Under the pieces are notes generated by a model. The model saw only the letters and a list, made by a program, of their open reading frames with translations, was not told the origin of the DNA and did no database searches. Below are positions 1-11,586 of a stretch of DNA of 46,475 nucleotides, piece by piece; within the stretch, counting starts at the first letter, position 1; the number at the start of each line of letters is the position of its first letter. The stretch spans positions 14,159 through 60,633 of the forward strand of contig MPNW01000104.1 in NCBI GenBank assembly GCA_011800805.1. The letters are read 5' to 3'. The DNA is from Hirudo medicinalis. Its lineage: Eukaryota; Annelida; Clitellata; Hirudinida; Hirudinidae. The position numbers and the translations under genes were made by a program.

Positions 1-16
1 TCATCGTCATCATCAT

Positions 17-48
<32 letters not shown>

Positions 49-52
49 ATCT

Positions 53-142
<90 letters not shown>

Positions 143-143
143 G
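1..143. repeat. (CAT)n trinucleotide microsatellite
   Basis: Almost uninterrupted ATC/TCA/CAT triplets fill the first 143 bases, with a few ATATC interruptions near 16 and 47-56. The array runs off the left edge, so its full length is unknown. The same triplet recurs at 1062-1108, 2299-2336, 26285-26500 and inside coding exons around 27746-28160, so it is a common repeat in this genome. Confidence 0.95.
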
Positions 144-645
144 CCTCTCACGTAAGCCGCAGTTGTTATGGGGATTGAATCTGGAACACAACATGCTCCG
201 AACGTAATGATAATTCTCCGAACGAGGAGAGTCTTTGTATTTTTTATTTTCTTCCTCCTCTTTTCCATCAGTCACGGATACACCTCGGCCGCCCACCAAC
301 ACAGACAGACTTGCTTGTCGTGTTTTGGAACGTTATTCAGTTGACAATAACCTCTGTACGATCTAAAATTACAACTCGATTAAATCCAATTAACGGCCAA
401 TAAAATCGTTTTTGTATAAATTATTTGAAGCTAATAGTTACTAAGTATTTAAGAGTATTTAAAAATCATCTTATTATCTGCACTGGCTTTGAGCTTTTGA
501 TGCATTACCTGTTGAAAATAGCATGGGTTCTTGTTTCTTTCATCGCGAGAAATATTGAGAAGAGTTTCAACATCATTCAACAATTTATCTCATTTTGAGA
601 CCATCCAATGTAGACTTCATTTGCGGATGAGTGAGTGGATGGTTA

Positions 646-740
646 GTTGATTGATTGATTGATTGATTGAGTGAGTGAGTGAGTGAGTGAGTGAGTGAGT
701 GAGTGAGTGAGTGAGTGAGTGAGAATGAGTGAATGAATGA
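646..740. repeat. (TGAT)n/(TGAG)n tetranucleotide repeat
   Basis: Six or so TGAT units are followed directly by about fourteen TGAG units and then degenerate TGAA units. The switch from one 4-base unit to a one-base variant suggests a point mutation spread by slippage. Confidence 0.93.
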
Positions 741-1061
741 TAGAACTTGACAAACAAACTCGAGCTTGTTACAAGTATTGCGCAATTGTTTTCAAATTGT
801 TTCAAAACATTTCCCGACGTGTCTTCAAATCGAATTAGAAATCGCAAATAAAATTATTAAAAAATAAAAAGAAGACTTTAATCGGGAAAAAAAAGATTGA
901 CAAACACAAATCCCACGAAGTATTTTCAGGCCTCAACTAAAAGATTTAGCTCCATTTTTCACGCTCCTGTAGAAATATTATCCTTTTTGAAGCCAGTTCC
1001 TTTCCAAAAGATAATTCTGCACTCGACGATCTTGTCATGGCACAAACATGACATGGATCAT

Positions 1062-1108
1062 CATCATCATCATCATAAGCATCATCATCATCATCATCAT
1101 CATCATTG
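1062..1108. repeat. Short (CAT)n microsatellite
   Basis: About fifteen CAT/ATC triplets with one AAG interruption. It gives a spurious poly-His or poly-Asp reading, depending on strand, and is not coding. Confidence 0.9.
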
Positions 1109-2207
1109 TCTGTCATTGGCTTTAACAAAAGACTTTTGTTGATCTCAGTTCTTCATCGATTGACATGCTTTGTCATAAATTCCTCAATAAAGCGCTTTCA
1201 CAGAAATTTAGGTGGATTCAAAAAGTTAAATATTCTTATTTTTGTATTATTTGTTTCTAATTTAGCATGAGATCGATTCAACGAACTTCATCCTTCTCCA
1301 ACAAAGCAATAATCTTCCTCCCCCCAATTCTTCAATCAAAGTCAATCCACTCATCCAATCACGTGAACACTTCACAAACACCTCGTCGACCTCTTTCTGA
1401 TTATAAATATTCTTGGCACGTTATGAGATTCACCTTTTTTTTCCCCCAATCAACAGAAATTATTGTCTTGTTTTTCCTTATCCGTCAGTCAATATCCACA
1501 CATTTTTCCCAGCATCGGATTTTCGGATGCTTGTGTCTCTTCTTTCCTCTCAGGTACATTGTTTCTGTTGTTTACAAGAGAAAGGAGCAACAAAGTTGCG
1601 CTCAACTTTCTGAAAAACTTCTCTCGAAATAAGTTCTGCCGGGTTTCTTTTCTAACTTTAAAAGATTCCCATCATCTCAAATCATCTCAAAATTTCAAAG
1701 TCCAAAAAGTCAATTGCAATAAAAGTCTCATGTTTTTTTTTTTTTAATTGAAGGAAAATCAAACGAGATTTCGACATTTTGCGAGTTTTTCTGCCTCTCT
1801 TCAAGATACAAATTGAACAAAGCACCATGACACATAACATGGCAGCAAACCAATATCATTTTAAAAAAATACTTATCAGCCAGTATCGATTCAATGAAGC
1901 ATGGCAACTTGTCAACGACGAAGTTCTTGCCAACACAAGCACATTCAGATTCAAATTCAGTTTCACATTCAGTTTCACATTCATCACATTGTCGGTTCCA
2001 AAAACATCTGCACGTGCTTACTGGCAAAATTGTGCAGAGGCAGAAACGGAAAGTTAGAGGGATGCTTAATTCAAAACACCTTCAAGAAGAACTTTTTCTG
2101 TCGGAAAAGTGAAAGTATTACTTAGAGTTTTTTGTTTCTTTTCAAACTTTCAAGCATTTTCGTTCTGGTTCTGATGCCTAGCTTGTGGCAGTATTTGCAT
2201 TGAACAA

Positions 2208-2336
2208 ATGTTGCTGTTGCTGTTGTTGCTGTTATTAATATTATTGTTATTATTATTATTATTATTAATGTTATTAAATTATGAAACAATCACACCATTC
2301 ACTTCATCATCATCATCATCATCATCACCACAATCG
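2208..2336. repeat. TTG/TTA triplets followed by (CAT)n at the Kv1 start
   Basis: Leucine-like TTG/TTA triplets run to about 2280, and CAT triplets fill 2299-2336. If translation begins at 2281 these CATs encode a nine-residue His run just before the T1 domain. If exon 1 instead begins at a splice acceptor near 2341, they are intronic. Confidence 0.85.
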
Positions 2337-4835
2337 CCAACAGGCTGGCTGCCAAAGAGTCGTCATAAACGTCAGCGGTCAGAGGTTCGAAACCCAGCTG
2401 AGGACATTGAACAGATTTCCGCAGACTTTGCTCGGTGACGCAGAGAAGAGGAAGGCCTTCTGGGACGAAGAGAGAAAAGAATTCTTCCTCGACAGACACA
2501 GACCAACCTTCCAGGCTATCCTCTACTTCTACCAAAGTGGCGGTCGGTTGGAACTTTGAGTGAATGTCTGTCTTTGTCTAGGATTTCGGAACTAATCAGT
2601 ACTAATCAGTGCAAATTATTACAAATCAGTACAGATCGGTTCTGATAGCTGCAAATCAAATTATTGAATGGGCTGTTAAAACAGTCGTTATTGGGTTATT
2701 AGTACTAATTTATGTTCGTTGGGTTAGAGATCATGAGACGGATCCTTTAAGACTATGAAGCGTTTATTGATTGGAGTTTCAACAAGCATTTATAAACAAT
2801 ATTTTAAATTATAAAACACTATTTGAATTCTTATTTGTGGAAAAAGAAAATAATTAATCTACGAAACTTCAAAGGACGCTTGAGGAGACCGGTGGAAGTT
2901 CCTGAAGATGTATTTTTAGACGAGCTCACCTTCTACCAGCTGGGAGATGAAGTCATACAGGCGTTCAGACAAAAGGAGGGAATCCTTGGCGAGCCAGTGG
3001 ACGTTGACTGTCTCTATTTATTGGCCGATGATAGCTGGCAGAAAAAGGTTCATATCATTCATATCATTGAAGTTAAAATCGTGGATGTAATAAAAAAGAA
3101 AATAGAAATAATATTAATTTTCAAAGGAAATAGTTTCATTTAAGTAGCGCCCAGGGCCGTCGACAGAAATGTCGGGCCTCTAGGTATGTTATGTCAATTT
3201 GGTAATGGAAAAGAAAAGTCATGATTGTGATATTATAATATTTTAAAATCCGGATGGGCCCCTGGGCACTTGCCCCCTGCCCCCTCTCTGCGGCCCTGGT
3301 AGCGCCATAGCTTTAGGGTGAAGAAACATTTATATAGAGCCCATTTGGCAAGAGCACGACGTTGCTAGAATTCACTATATCTTCTCAGGTCTGGCTTTTT
3401 TGCGAGGAGCCTGACAGTTCAAAGGAAGCCAAAGTGTTCGCCATCATCTCCATCATCTGCATAATTGTATCCGTGACCAGTTTCTGCCTTGAGACTCTTC
3501 CGAGCATTGGAAGGCAGGTCTGCATCATGGACGACCCTGAGGTCTCTCCACCGGTTGGCCTCGACGGGTACCTCCCCTCTTCGAACGGTATGGAAGCGAC
3601 CAACTTGACTACCCTGACGTCGGTTTTCTTCCCCAACTCTTCTTCTGAAGACCGACTGAAAAGGAGCTCAAATGGTTGTAAGTAAATTGTTGTTGTTTTT
3701 TAATGTTTTTGTCCGGATGTTTCTAACCTGGTTGATTTTGCTCTCGGTTGACTGATTGAAGATGTGATTGACGAATTTCTCGATTGATTGAATCGCAGAC
3801 GACAAAGAACCGAGACACCACAACTATGCCGAACCGTTCTTCATAGTGGAGACGATCTGTGTTGTCTGGTTCACTCTGGAGTTTCTTTTACGGTCGGTAT
3901 AATCTGTGTTCTTCCCGAAACGGTTTCTGAATAGGTAGAGGACCTCAAGCTAAAAGAATTGTGATTTTATTTTTTCTTGCGTAATGTTCGTTATTTATTA
4001 ACGTCCTGATATTCTTCTCTCTCTCTCTCTCTCTCTCACAGTCTCATATCAAGTCCTTCCAAGCAAGTATTTTGTCGTAGCATCATGAACATGTTCGACC
4101 TCCTCGCCATAGTGCCTTACTTCGTGGTCTTGGGCATACAACTCTCGGATGACAAGTGCGACACCGAGAGGTCGGCCGGGGGGTCGTTCGTGATTGTGAG
4201 AATCTTGAGAGTCGTCAGGATCTTCAAGTTGTCCAAGCATTCGCAGGGACTGCGCATCCTCGGACTCACCATTAAGACCAGCATGCACGAATTAGGTGAG
4301 TCGAGTCGGTGCTGGTGCATTGGAATGGAGTTCAATCCCTGCCTTAAATTATTATTAATATAAATAAATTCAGTAATTCCTCAATAAATTCTGCGAAAGG
4401 CCAGAAGAATGAATACTTTCTGAACTTATTGTATTAATGTAACTGAAAATACTAACTGGAAAAAAAAACAGACTAGTTGAGCTTCAACAAACTAATTAAA
4501 GATTTTTAAATTAACTTAATAATCTGACTGAAATGAGCATTTCAATTTTCCCAGGCATGTTTTTCTTCTTCCTCATCGTGGCCATGGTCATCTTCAGTTC
4601 AGCTGTCTACTATGCCGAAGCAGGAGAAGAGAAGACGCAGTTGACTTCGATACCGGGGGCCTTCTGGTGGGCAGTCGTTACCATGACGACCGTGGGTTAC
4701 GGGGACGTCACCCCCGTCGGAGTGTGGGGCAAACTTGTCGGAACCCTGTGCGTCATTGCCGGTGTTCTCACCATCGCTCTCCCTGTGCCAGTGGTGGTGG
4801 CCAATTTCAATAATTTTTACAGGCACGAAATTTAA
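2281..4835 (+). CDS. Voltage-gated K+ channel, Shaker/Kv1 family
   Basis: Pore subunit of a delayed-rectifier or A-type K+ channel. Six exons: 2281-2542, 2875-3047, 3389-3677, 3799-3892, 4042-4295, 4555-4835, giving about 450 residues. The T1 tetramerisation domain (VVINVSG, FETQL, YYQSGGRLRRP-like) spans exons 1-2 and lacks the zinc site of Kv2-4. S1 is in exon 3 (FCLETLP), S2 in exon 4 ([13 protein letters not shown]), S3-S4 in exon 5 and S5-pore-S6 in exon 6 with the filter TVGYGD and PVPVVV. In S4, aligned to Shaker through RIFKLS, the first gating arginine is Val, while the next three and the following Lys are kept. The protein stops ten residues after PVPVVV ([10 protein letters not shown]), so the long cytoplasmic tail and PDZ ligand of Shaker are missing. 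The start is uncertain: the first Met is followed by a His run from a CAT repeat, and an acceptor-like CAACAG near 2341 would bypass it. Confidence 0.93.
3152..3298. mobile_element. Non-autonomous hAT-like MITE with 8-bp target duplication
   Basis: A 147-base GC-rich block inside Kv1 intron 2. It starts CAGGGCCG and ends CGGCCCTG, an inverted pair. It is flanked by a perfect 8-base direct repeat, GTAGCGCC, at 3144-3151 and 3299-3306. Eight-base target duplications with CAG...CTG ends are typical of the hAT superfamily. There is no room for a transposase, so it is a MITE-type element. Beyond the outer eight bases the inverted ends are imperfect. Confidence 0.82.
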
Positions 4836-4880
4836 ACGATAATTTTATTGCGTTCTGTTATTTATTTATTTACTTTTGCT

Positions 4881-4886
4881 AATAAA
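4881..4886 (+). promoter_or_regulatory. AATAAA polyadenylation signal of the Kv1 gene
   Basis: A canonical AATAAA hexamer 46 bases after the Kv1 stop codon. Its closeness supports the short C-terminus being the real 3' end of this transcript, not a missed last exon. Confidence 0.6.
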
Positions 4887-5125
4887 TCATTTCTTGGAGA
4901 CTTTCAACCACCTTCATTGCTTCGGTGAATTTTCCAAAGGATTGATGGAGGATGGAAACTGTGTGCTTGTAATTCAAATCGGATCTCGTGATGTTGGTTG
5001 ATGTTGGTTGATGTGCGCTGATTTTAAATCACACGTTTGAACAAGACAGAACTGTCACAAGTACCAAATGCTAACATAAATATCTTTATACGCAACAACG
5101 ACATTAATCATATCGACTTTGGTGG

Positions 5126-5222
5126 TGATAATAATAATAATAACAATAATAATAATAATAATAATAATAACAACAAAAATAAAAATAACAATAATAACAA
5201 CAATAATAGTAATAATAATAAC

Positions 5223-5269
<47 letters not shown>

Positions 5270-5282
5270 GATAATAATAAAT
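5126..5282. repeat. (AAT)n trinucleotide microsatellite
   Basis: Long run of AAT triplets with AAC and AAA interruptions. It gives spurious Asn/Ile/Tyr-rich open frames on both strands. Confidence 0.95.
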
Positions 5283-5684
5283 ACGATATTTAGTAATAAA
5301 AAGTAATGGATATTGCAGGCATAAATGTAGCAGCTTCAACTACTGATAGGAGAAATTTTTTGTAACCAAATATGAAAACGTCGCATTTTTTGACTTTTAG
5401 ACTTTCGCCCTGTGAAATCCTTCGAGTGGTTGATAAGATGTTCTGATAACTTCAACTACAAGCGCTGTAGGTCATCACAAACCTAGCCAGACCAAAATGG
5501 CTTGGTTGGAATAATAATAATTTCAATAGTAATAATAATAATAATAATAATTATTGTTGTTATTGTTACTGATATCATAATCATAATAATGCGCAGCGAA
5601 AGACTGTATTTCCTTCAACGGTGCATGAAATAGCAATTCAACAATCCAGCATTCCGGATAGCAACTCCAAGGATCCTCTTGATT

Positions 5685-6604
5685 ATGGAAAGAGGAGATG
5701 GCGTTTGCGTCAGTTTCCATGACATTGGATATCAGGTCAAGGTCAAATCCAGGTGCGCCGAAAGCAGGAAGCAAATCATAAAAGATGTCAGGTTACCGGA
5801 GTTATGGTTTTTTTTAAATTTTATTTTTAAATTACTGTTTCACGGAAATACAACCCTGATGTCCTGCGGGTTGAAAACTGGGTGGAATAATGGAATGGTG
5901 AGTGGTTGGATAACGTTTGAATGAATGGACGGATGAATGGATTGATGAATGGATAGATGGATATCCATGGATGGATATGTGGATGGATGAATAGAGGGAT
6001 GGATGGATGGGTGAATGAATGGATGCATGCATGGATGGATGGATGAATAGAGGGATGGATGGATGGATGGATGCATGCATGGATGGATGGATGAATAGAG
6101 GGATGGATGGATGGATGGATGCATGCATGCATGGATAGATGAATGAATGGATGCATGCATGGATGGAATAGAGGGATGGAAATAATGATTAATGGGTAGA
6201 AGATAGAATTGTTTTAAACCAAGCACTGCTTCCTGACACTATAGTAATTGTATGTCATCCCGTAGCGGAATTTTCAAACCTGGAATGAATGCCATTCTCG
6301 GTCCAACCGGTTGTGGAAAAACGACGTAAGTTTCCACTAATGATGATGATGACGACGACGACGATGATGATGATGACGACGTCGATGACGACGACGATGA
6401 TGATGATGATTTTCTGCTCATTGAGACCATCATAGTGGAATGATCAATTCCAGTTTATTAGACGTTCTGGCTGGAAGAAAGGATAGGAAAGGCGTGAATG
6501 GGGTGGTCCTGGTCGATGGAAGACCTCAGCTCCCAACTTCAAGTGCTTGTCGGGTTACGTCGTGCAGGTTAAGTCGAAGTNCTTTGAATTTTTAAATTTT
6601 ATCT

Positions 6605-6680
<76 letters not shown>

Positions 6681-7585
6681 TTAATAATAAAATAATTATT
6701 TTATCTGTCAAAGTTTATATTTTTCTCAATTGGTTCGCTCCTCTTCTTTTACTTTGGTGACGTTTCGCTGGACGAGAAGGGACACATTTATCTTACATAA
6801 TCTTCATCTTAAATATTATTATTATTCATTTATTTGCTACTATTAATTGCCTAACAATGAATATTATTAGTCTCTTTGTATGCCTCTTATTTGGTTACTT
6901 TTACCAGACCTTGTATATTATGATCAAATATGTATTTTATTTTATTTTTATAATCAACCAATCGTGCAAACTGATGAAATGACATATCTCAGCACTCAGA
7001 ATCCATCGCTAAACGATTGCAGGAGAATTTGCTGATGGGCACTTTGACAGTCAGAGAGTGCATCGAGTTCTCGGCCAGTCTCAGGATCCCAAAAGGCAGA
7101 GCTGCTGAAAAACGGATGAAAGTTGACGAAATACTTCGAGAATTGGGTTTAACGAAATGTGCAGAATCCAAGGTCGCATTGGGTTTTTTTTTTTTGACGA
7201 TTCGAAAGTCATTTGATTTGCTGAATGAATTCAGGAATAAAAAATATTAGTAATTTAGGATTTATTGAAATTATTTAACGAGTCAGAGATTCGTCGTCAG
7301 TGACAAATTGGCGATGAATTAGAATTCTGTAAATAATTATTTAAGTAAAAAAGACTCTAAAAGACATAAATGCAAGTCCTTCACAGTCTCTAATATCATT
7401 CCAAATCCTTTAGGTTGAATGTGTAAAGCAATGTTTCACTCCATCCGCGCTTCCAAACTCTTACATCTTCCAAATTCAGACATCTTCTTTAAAGGATTTA
7501 AACTTCTAGAATTAAATTTTCTAAAGCATCTCAACTCCATCCAACAATAAAATAAACCGATTTATTTATTTATTTGTTTGTTTGT

Positions 7586-7616
<31 letters not shown>

Positions 7617-10600
7617 GATCGGCAACGAATTCATGCGAGGAGTGTCAGGAGGCGAAGGCAAAAGGACCAGCATTGGCATGGACCTGATCATTTCTCCCTC
7701 CGTCATATTCCTTGACGAGCCGACCACAGGACTTGACGCCAACACTGCCACCTCTGTCATGGAGCTCTTGCATAAGTTCCGTGTTTTATTTCTGCTGCTC
7801 TTTCCATCTTGAGTTAATTTCTGAGTTTTTTTTTTTGAGCAGAAATTGAAAATTAGATTTTTTTTTTGTATTTTGGATTACCTTCGGTGAGGCAGCTAAT
7901 GTAACGAATTTGTCTCAGTTGAGTGATAGTCAATAGAAAGTTGATCATTGAAAATTATTCGGGTGCACAGTTTATAGAGTTTACATAGTTTTATCGAAAA
8001 ACATTCATGCAGCTCTTAATTCCAAAAAATCCAGGATAATCTTTTGCTTTACTTTCAATTGACTGAGCCAAACAATGAATCATAAAAACCATATTTCATA
8101 AATAAATAAATAAATATTGAATGAATATTTATGAATTGACTGTTATTATTATTTATTTCACATTATATATATTACGCACAATTCGAAGACTCTCCAAAAA
8201 GGGAAAAACGATAATATTTTCCATTCACCAACCACGCTACTCCATTTACAAGAATTTTGACAACATCCTGTTACTGGCTGACGGGCAGACCGTTTACCAC
8301 GGACCGGCCAACACAACCCTGGACTATTTTAAGCAATTGGGTGAGATTTAGTTTGGGTTAAAGATGATTCGTGATTGCGATGAGTTGTGCCCTTATAAGT
8401 TAAAGAAAAATTCTTCATTTTTATTAGCAACATTCTCATTCATTATTAATAGCTGGGATTTCAAATCTTATTTTCCACATTGCGATGTTGTTACGGTATA
8501 ATTTAGTTGAATTATTAATATTTAGTCGAATGTAATAATCACATAAATGTAATATTGACATGATTTAATCAGAAATTGTGTGGAGTTGATGGTGACATGT
8601 TTCCTCAGGTTACATCTGCGAAGAACACAACAATCCCCCAGACTTCTTTCTCGACGTCATCAACTCAACATCGCAGGAAAGCGCCTGTTCAAGAACAAAC
8701 GGTAAATTTACAGTTGTAAAAACATCGGTATTTATGATCATGGATTCATAAAACTAGAGCTGTAATACACTTATTATCATAATCATAATCATAATCGTGC
8801 AGCCTCTTACGAAGAGGAATGTCGTGATGACGTGACCTACATTGACCTTTCCTTACACGAAAAGTTCACCTCATCCGATATGTACTCCAGGTGAGTTAGC
8901 ACAGCACCTTGAAGAATATTTACCCTTATATAGATTATTTGGAAATTTATCAAGCATTTACGTGAATAATTACAATAAAATGCATATAATTTGAATTTCG
9001 AAACTTATTTATTTGAAGTTTGAAAATGGCACTGGCATCCGTGCATGAAAGATATCAAAGCCAAATGCAGTCAATCTCAAAACAACAATATGGCGGATAT
9101 GCAAATGGTTTTTTTACTCAGGTTAATTTAAAAATGCTATAATAATAAAAATAAAAATAATAATAATAGTATTAGAAATATTAATATTTAAATTATTGCT
9201 AATTAATATTCATCGATTTGCAGTTAAAATATCTTTCTAAGAGGTCAGTTGCAAACCTAATAAGAAATCCTCAGGCTATGGCCATGCAGGTACTATTAGC
9301 CAGCTATGGAGATTCATTTATCTTATTATCAAATAAAAATGAATATGATTTTTTAGTTATTTTGTTTATAAAGATATTTTTGCGAATTAAATAATTTTAG
9401 CAAATAAACTTAATTAAAGTTTAAATTTATGGATAACTTATAATTTAATAATAATAATAATAATATGATTTAGATATAATATAATATAATATTCCAGATG
9501 ACTTTTATTTGCCTATTTGCACTCATCGTCGGAGTCATCTACTTTCAAATTGGCACAGGATTGGAGTCGGGATTGCAAAACAGGTCTAAACTAAGTTCAC
9601 TGATTTTCAATGACGAAAATAATAAATTATTGAATAAATCTAATTAAATAAAGATAAATGCATTTAATTTATGAATACGATTTTACAATTTTAATAATTC
9701 AATGTTATAATATTTTGAATTTTTGGATCATATTTATCATTTGATTCTTAGAATTGGTGCCATGTTCTTCATAGTCATGAATCAGTTATTTGGAAATTTA
9801 TCAAGCATTGATTTATTCATAAAGGAGAGAAAAGTATTCATGTGAGTTATAATATAATCATTTAAACAATTATAATTTTAATCCATATAAAATAAATGTT
9901 TTGATAATTATATTCCCATTTATGACTGAAACCTAAAATTAAACCTAAAATATCTTGGCTTTGGATTTAGTAAAAGTACAAATAGTACTTGGAACTGACC
10001 CCAGTAACATTGGCTCATTCGCCAATGGTGAATCCCAAATTCCAAAATTCAGATCTCATCACATCTTTTAACCAATCACTGGGATGGATTAATTAGCAAC
10101 AATTAGTGAAACGAAGTATTTAATAGGCCAGTTAATTGCAAGCATATTTCACAATTTAACTCATTTTCCAGGCACGAATCAGCCTCTGGTTACTACAGGG
10201 TTTCTTCCTACTTCTTTGCAAAAGTATTCTGCGATTTGATTCCCATGAGGATCCTTCCAGTTACGCTATTCTCCGTCATCTCCTACTTCATGATAGGTAA
10301 CGGTCCTAGTACCAGCCTGTACTTAGTGCCTAATGTTATTTTTCCTTTTACTTGCTTGGATGAGTTATTTTTGATAAATATTAATCATTAATAAATTAAA
10401 TAGTGTAATAATTAAAACGTTATTAAAACTGATAATAATAATTATTAGTAGCAGTATGTAAGTAAACGTACAAATACCACCTCCAATGTATTCACACTTC
10501 TAACACGAATTACTTCTAATAATGATTCATCTACCTGTTGTTAAATGGAAGGTTTCCAGGTGGAAGCGGATAAATTTTTCATTTACTACCTCTGCCTCAT

Positions 10601-11586
10601 TCTGACCACATTAGCTGGCTCGTCTCTCGGCTTCTTCATCAGCTCGTCAGTCAACATTCTGATCGTGGCTAACTTGTTGACTGCCATGAGTTTTGTTTTG
10701 ATGATGGTAGGGCGTTACTTCGGTAAATGTTATAAGTTAAAATTTATTACTAATTATTGACTGGTCAGAATGCAAAATATGCCGTTATGCAACTAGTAGG
10801 TTTAGCCGTTAGTTTGCCAATTATAGGACTTTTGAATCGATTTTAGCAATTTTAAATCAAAGCTTAAACTTTATTGAATGTGCTAAGTACAACTACTGTA
10901 AAAAAAATCGGATCGGATTTACCTGATGTCAACATTTGTCATAATTTCTTGAATATTTTAAAGCTGAAGTCGACAGTTGATAATAATTGAAAATCGAAAA
11001 TAACGAATCTTTTCAAATGACACGACTCTTACGAATGTATTGTTTCAGCTTTTTGGAGGATTTTTGGTCAACTTGAAGACGATGCCAGCTTGGTTGAGTT
11101 GGCTTCAATACTTGAGCGTAATCAGGTATTCGCTGAATGTGAGTTTTTAAAATCATCTTTGACATTTAAATTTTAAATGACCACGAATGAATAAATCAAT
11201 TTTTTTTTAAATTACATCAGACGTTGACCATCAACGAATTGCACGACTTGGTCCTCTACAACGAAGTTAACGGAAGCCAAATAGCGTAACCTTATTGATT
11301 GACTTAATTATGAAATTAAAATTATTACAATTAACCATTTATTAATATTAACTGACTCAACGAAGTAATAATAATTAACTATTATACTAATTTACATAGC
11401 GACATCTTTACTTTCTTTCTAATTCGCAGATTCCCTGACGTCGGCAGGAACTACTTGGACGCTCAAGGAATAAAGTATGAAACATTGTGGGATTTCTGGC
11501 AAAATCCTTTGGCTATGTTTTTAATAATCTTAGGATTCGTAATTTTGAGCTACATCCAACTCCGGAGAACACCGAAATATAAGTGA
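5685..11586 (+). CDS. ABC transporter subfamily G half transporter, ABCG2-like
   Basis: ATP-driven membrane exporter subunit that works as a dimer. Exons: 5685-5791, 6266-6325, 6454-6567, 7023-7172, 7618-7775, 8189-8340, 8609-8701, 8803-8890, 9019-9121, 9224-9289, 9498-9583, 9752-9841, 10172-10296, 10552-10706, 11049-11138, 11221-11285, 11430-11586, about 619 residues (ABCG2 is about 655). The nucleotide-binding domain comes first: Walker [10 protein letters not shown], signature [10 protein letters not shown], Walker [13 protein letters not shown], switch region [12 protein letters not shown] six-helix G-type membrane domain follows ([23 protein letters not shown]). Human ABCG2 has Arg where this protein has Gly in GGEGKR. 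The match runs from the N-terminus ([14 protein letters not shown]) to the last helix. Exon 3 needs one extra base between 6527 and 6535 to keep frame ([10 protein letters not shown], then [11 protein letters not shown]); an unresolved base N lies 14 bases past that exon at 6581. Other ABCG types (white, ABCG5/8) fit less well. Confidence 0.93.
5920..6180. repeat. GGAT-rich minisatellite with 48-bp higher-order unit
   Basis: Degenerate GGAT/GCAT/GAAT tetranucleotides in intron 1 of the ABCG2-like gene. The landmark GAATAGAGGG appears at 5989, 6045, 6093 and 6166; the 6045-6093 pair defines a 48-base unit. The reverse strand reads as Ile-His-Pro-Ser repeats and is not a gene. Confidence 0.9.
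6337..6413. repeat. (GAT/GAC)n microsatellite in ABCG intron 2
   Basis: About twenty-five GAT and GAC triplets directly downstream of the exon 2 donor. Reverse-strand Ser runs are an artefact of this repeat. Confidence 0.9.
6601..6695. repeat. (AAT)n microsatellite in ABCG intron 3
   Basis: About twenty-six AAT triplets starting 33 bases after the exon 3 donor. An N at 6581 sits just upstream, which suggests poor sequence quality next to this repeat. Confidence 0.93.
7561..7617. repeat. (TTTA)n repeat forming a splice acceptor tract
   Basis: TTTA/TTTG tetranucleotides run right up to the TAG at 7615-7617 that precedes the exon carrying the ABC signature and Walker B. The repeat therefore supplies the pyrimidine tract and the acceptor itself. 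Confidence 0.85.

Larger units (their letters stand above)
144..2280. other. Intergenic or far-upstream sequence, no supported gene
   Basis: I see no exon with recognisable protein similarity here. Open frames in this stretch are short and are Ser-, His- or Phe-rich translations of AT-rich or simple-repeat DNA. A poly-T run lies at 1732-1745. A non-coding first exon or the promoter of the downstream K+ channel gene could lie here but cannot be defined from sequence alone. Confidence 0.6.
4836..5684. other. Kv1 3' UTR and intergenic spacer
   Basis: Apart from the polyadenylation signal, it holds AAT arrays at 5126-5282 and 5518-5560. I see no exon. The first exon of the ABCG transporter cannot extend upstream of 5631 in frame, where a TAG occurs, so any further 5' coding exon would have to be spliced. 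Confidence 0.65.

Noticed and set aside
897..1142. His-rich open frame
   Set aside because: The His run is a translated CAT microsatellite. The rest has no family resemblance and no splice or codon signal.
4325..4345. AGTTCAATCCC resembling a tRNA B box
   Set aside because: No matching A box at the right distance and no cloverleaf pairing could be drawn. It lies just after the Kv1 exon 5 donor.
4790..4835. TTTTTACAG near the Kv1 stop as a splice acceptor
   Set aside because: The sequence before it encodes the conserved NFNNFY of S6. The only upstream donor would give an intron of about 26 bases.
5827..6226. Long Ile-His-Pro-Ser repeat proteins on the minus strand
   Set aside because: Three overlapping frames all stay open because the tetranucleotide repeat has no stops. 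It lies inside an ABCG2-like intron.
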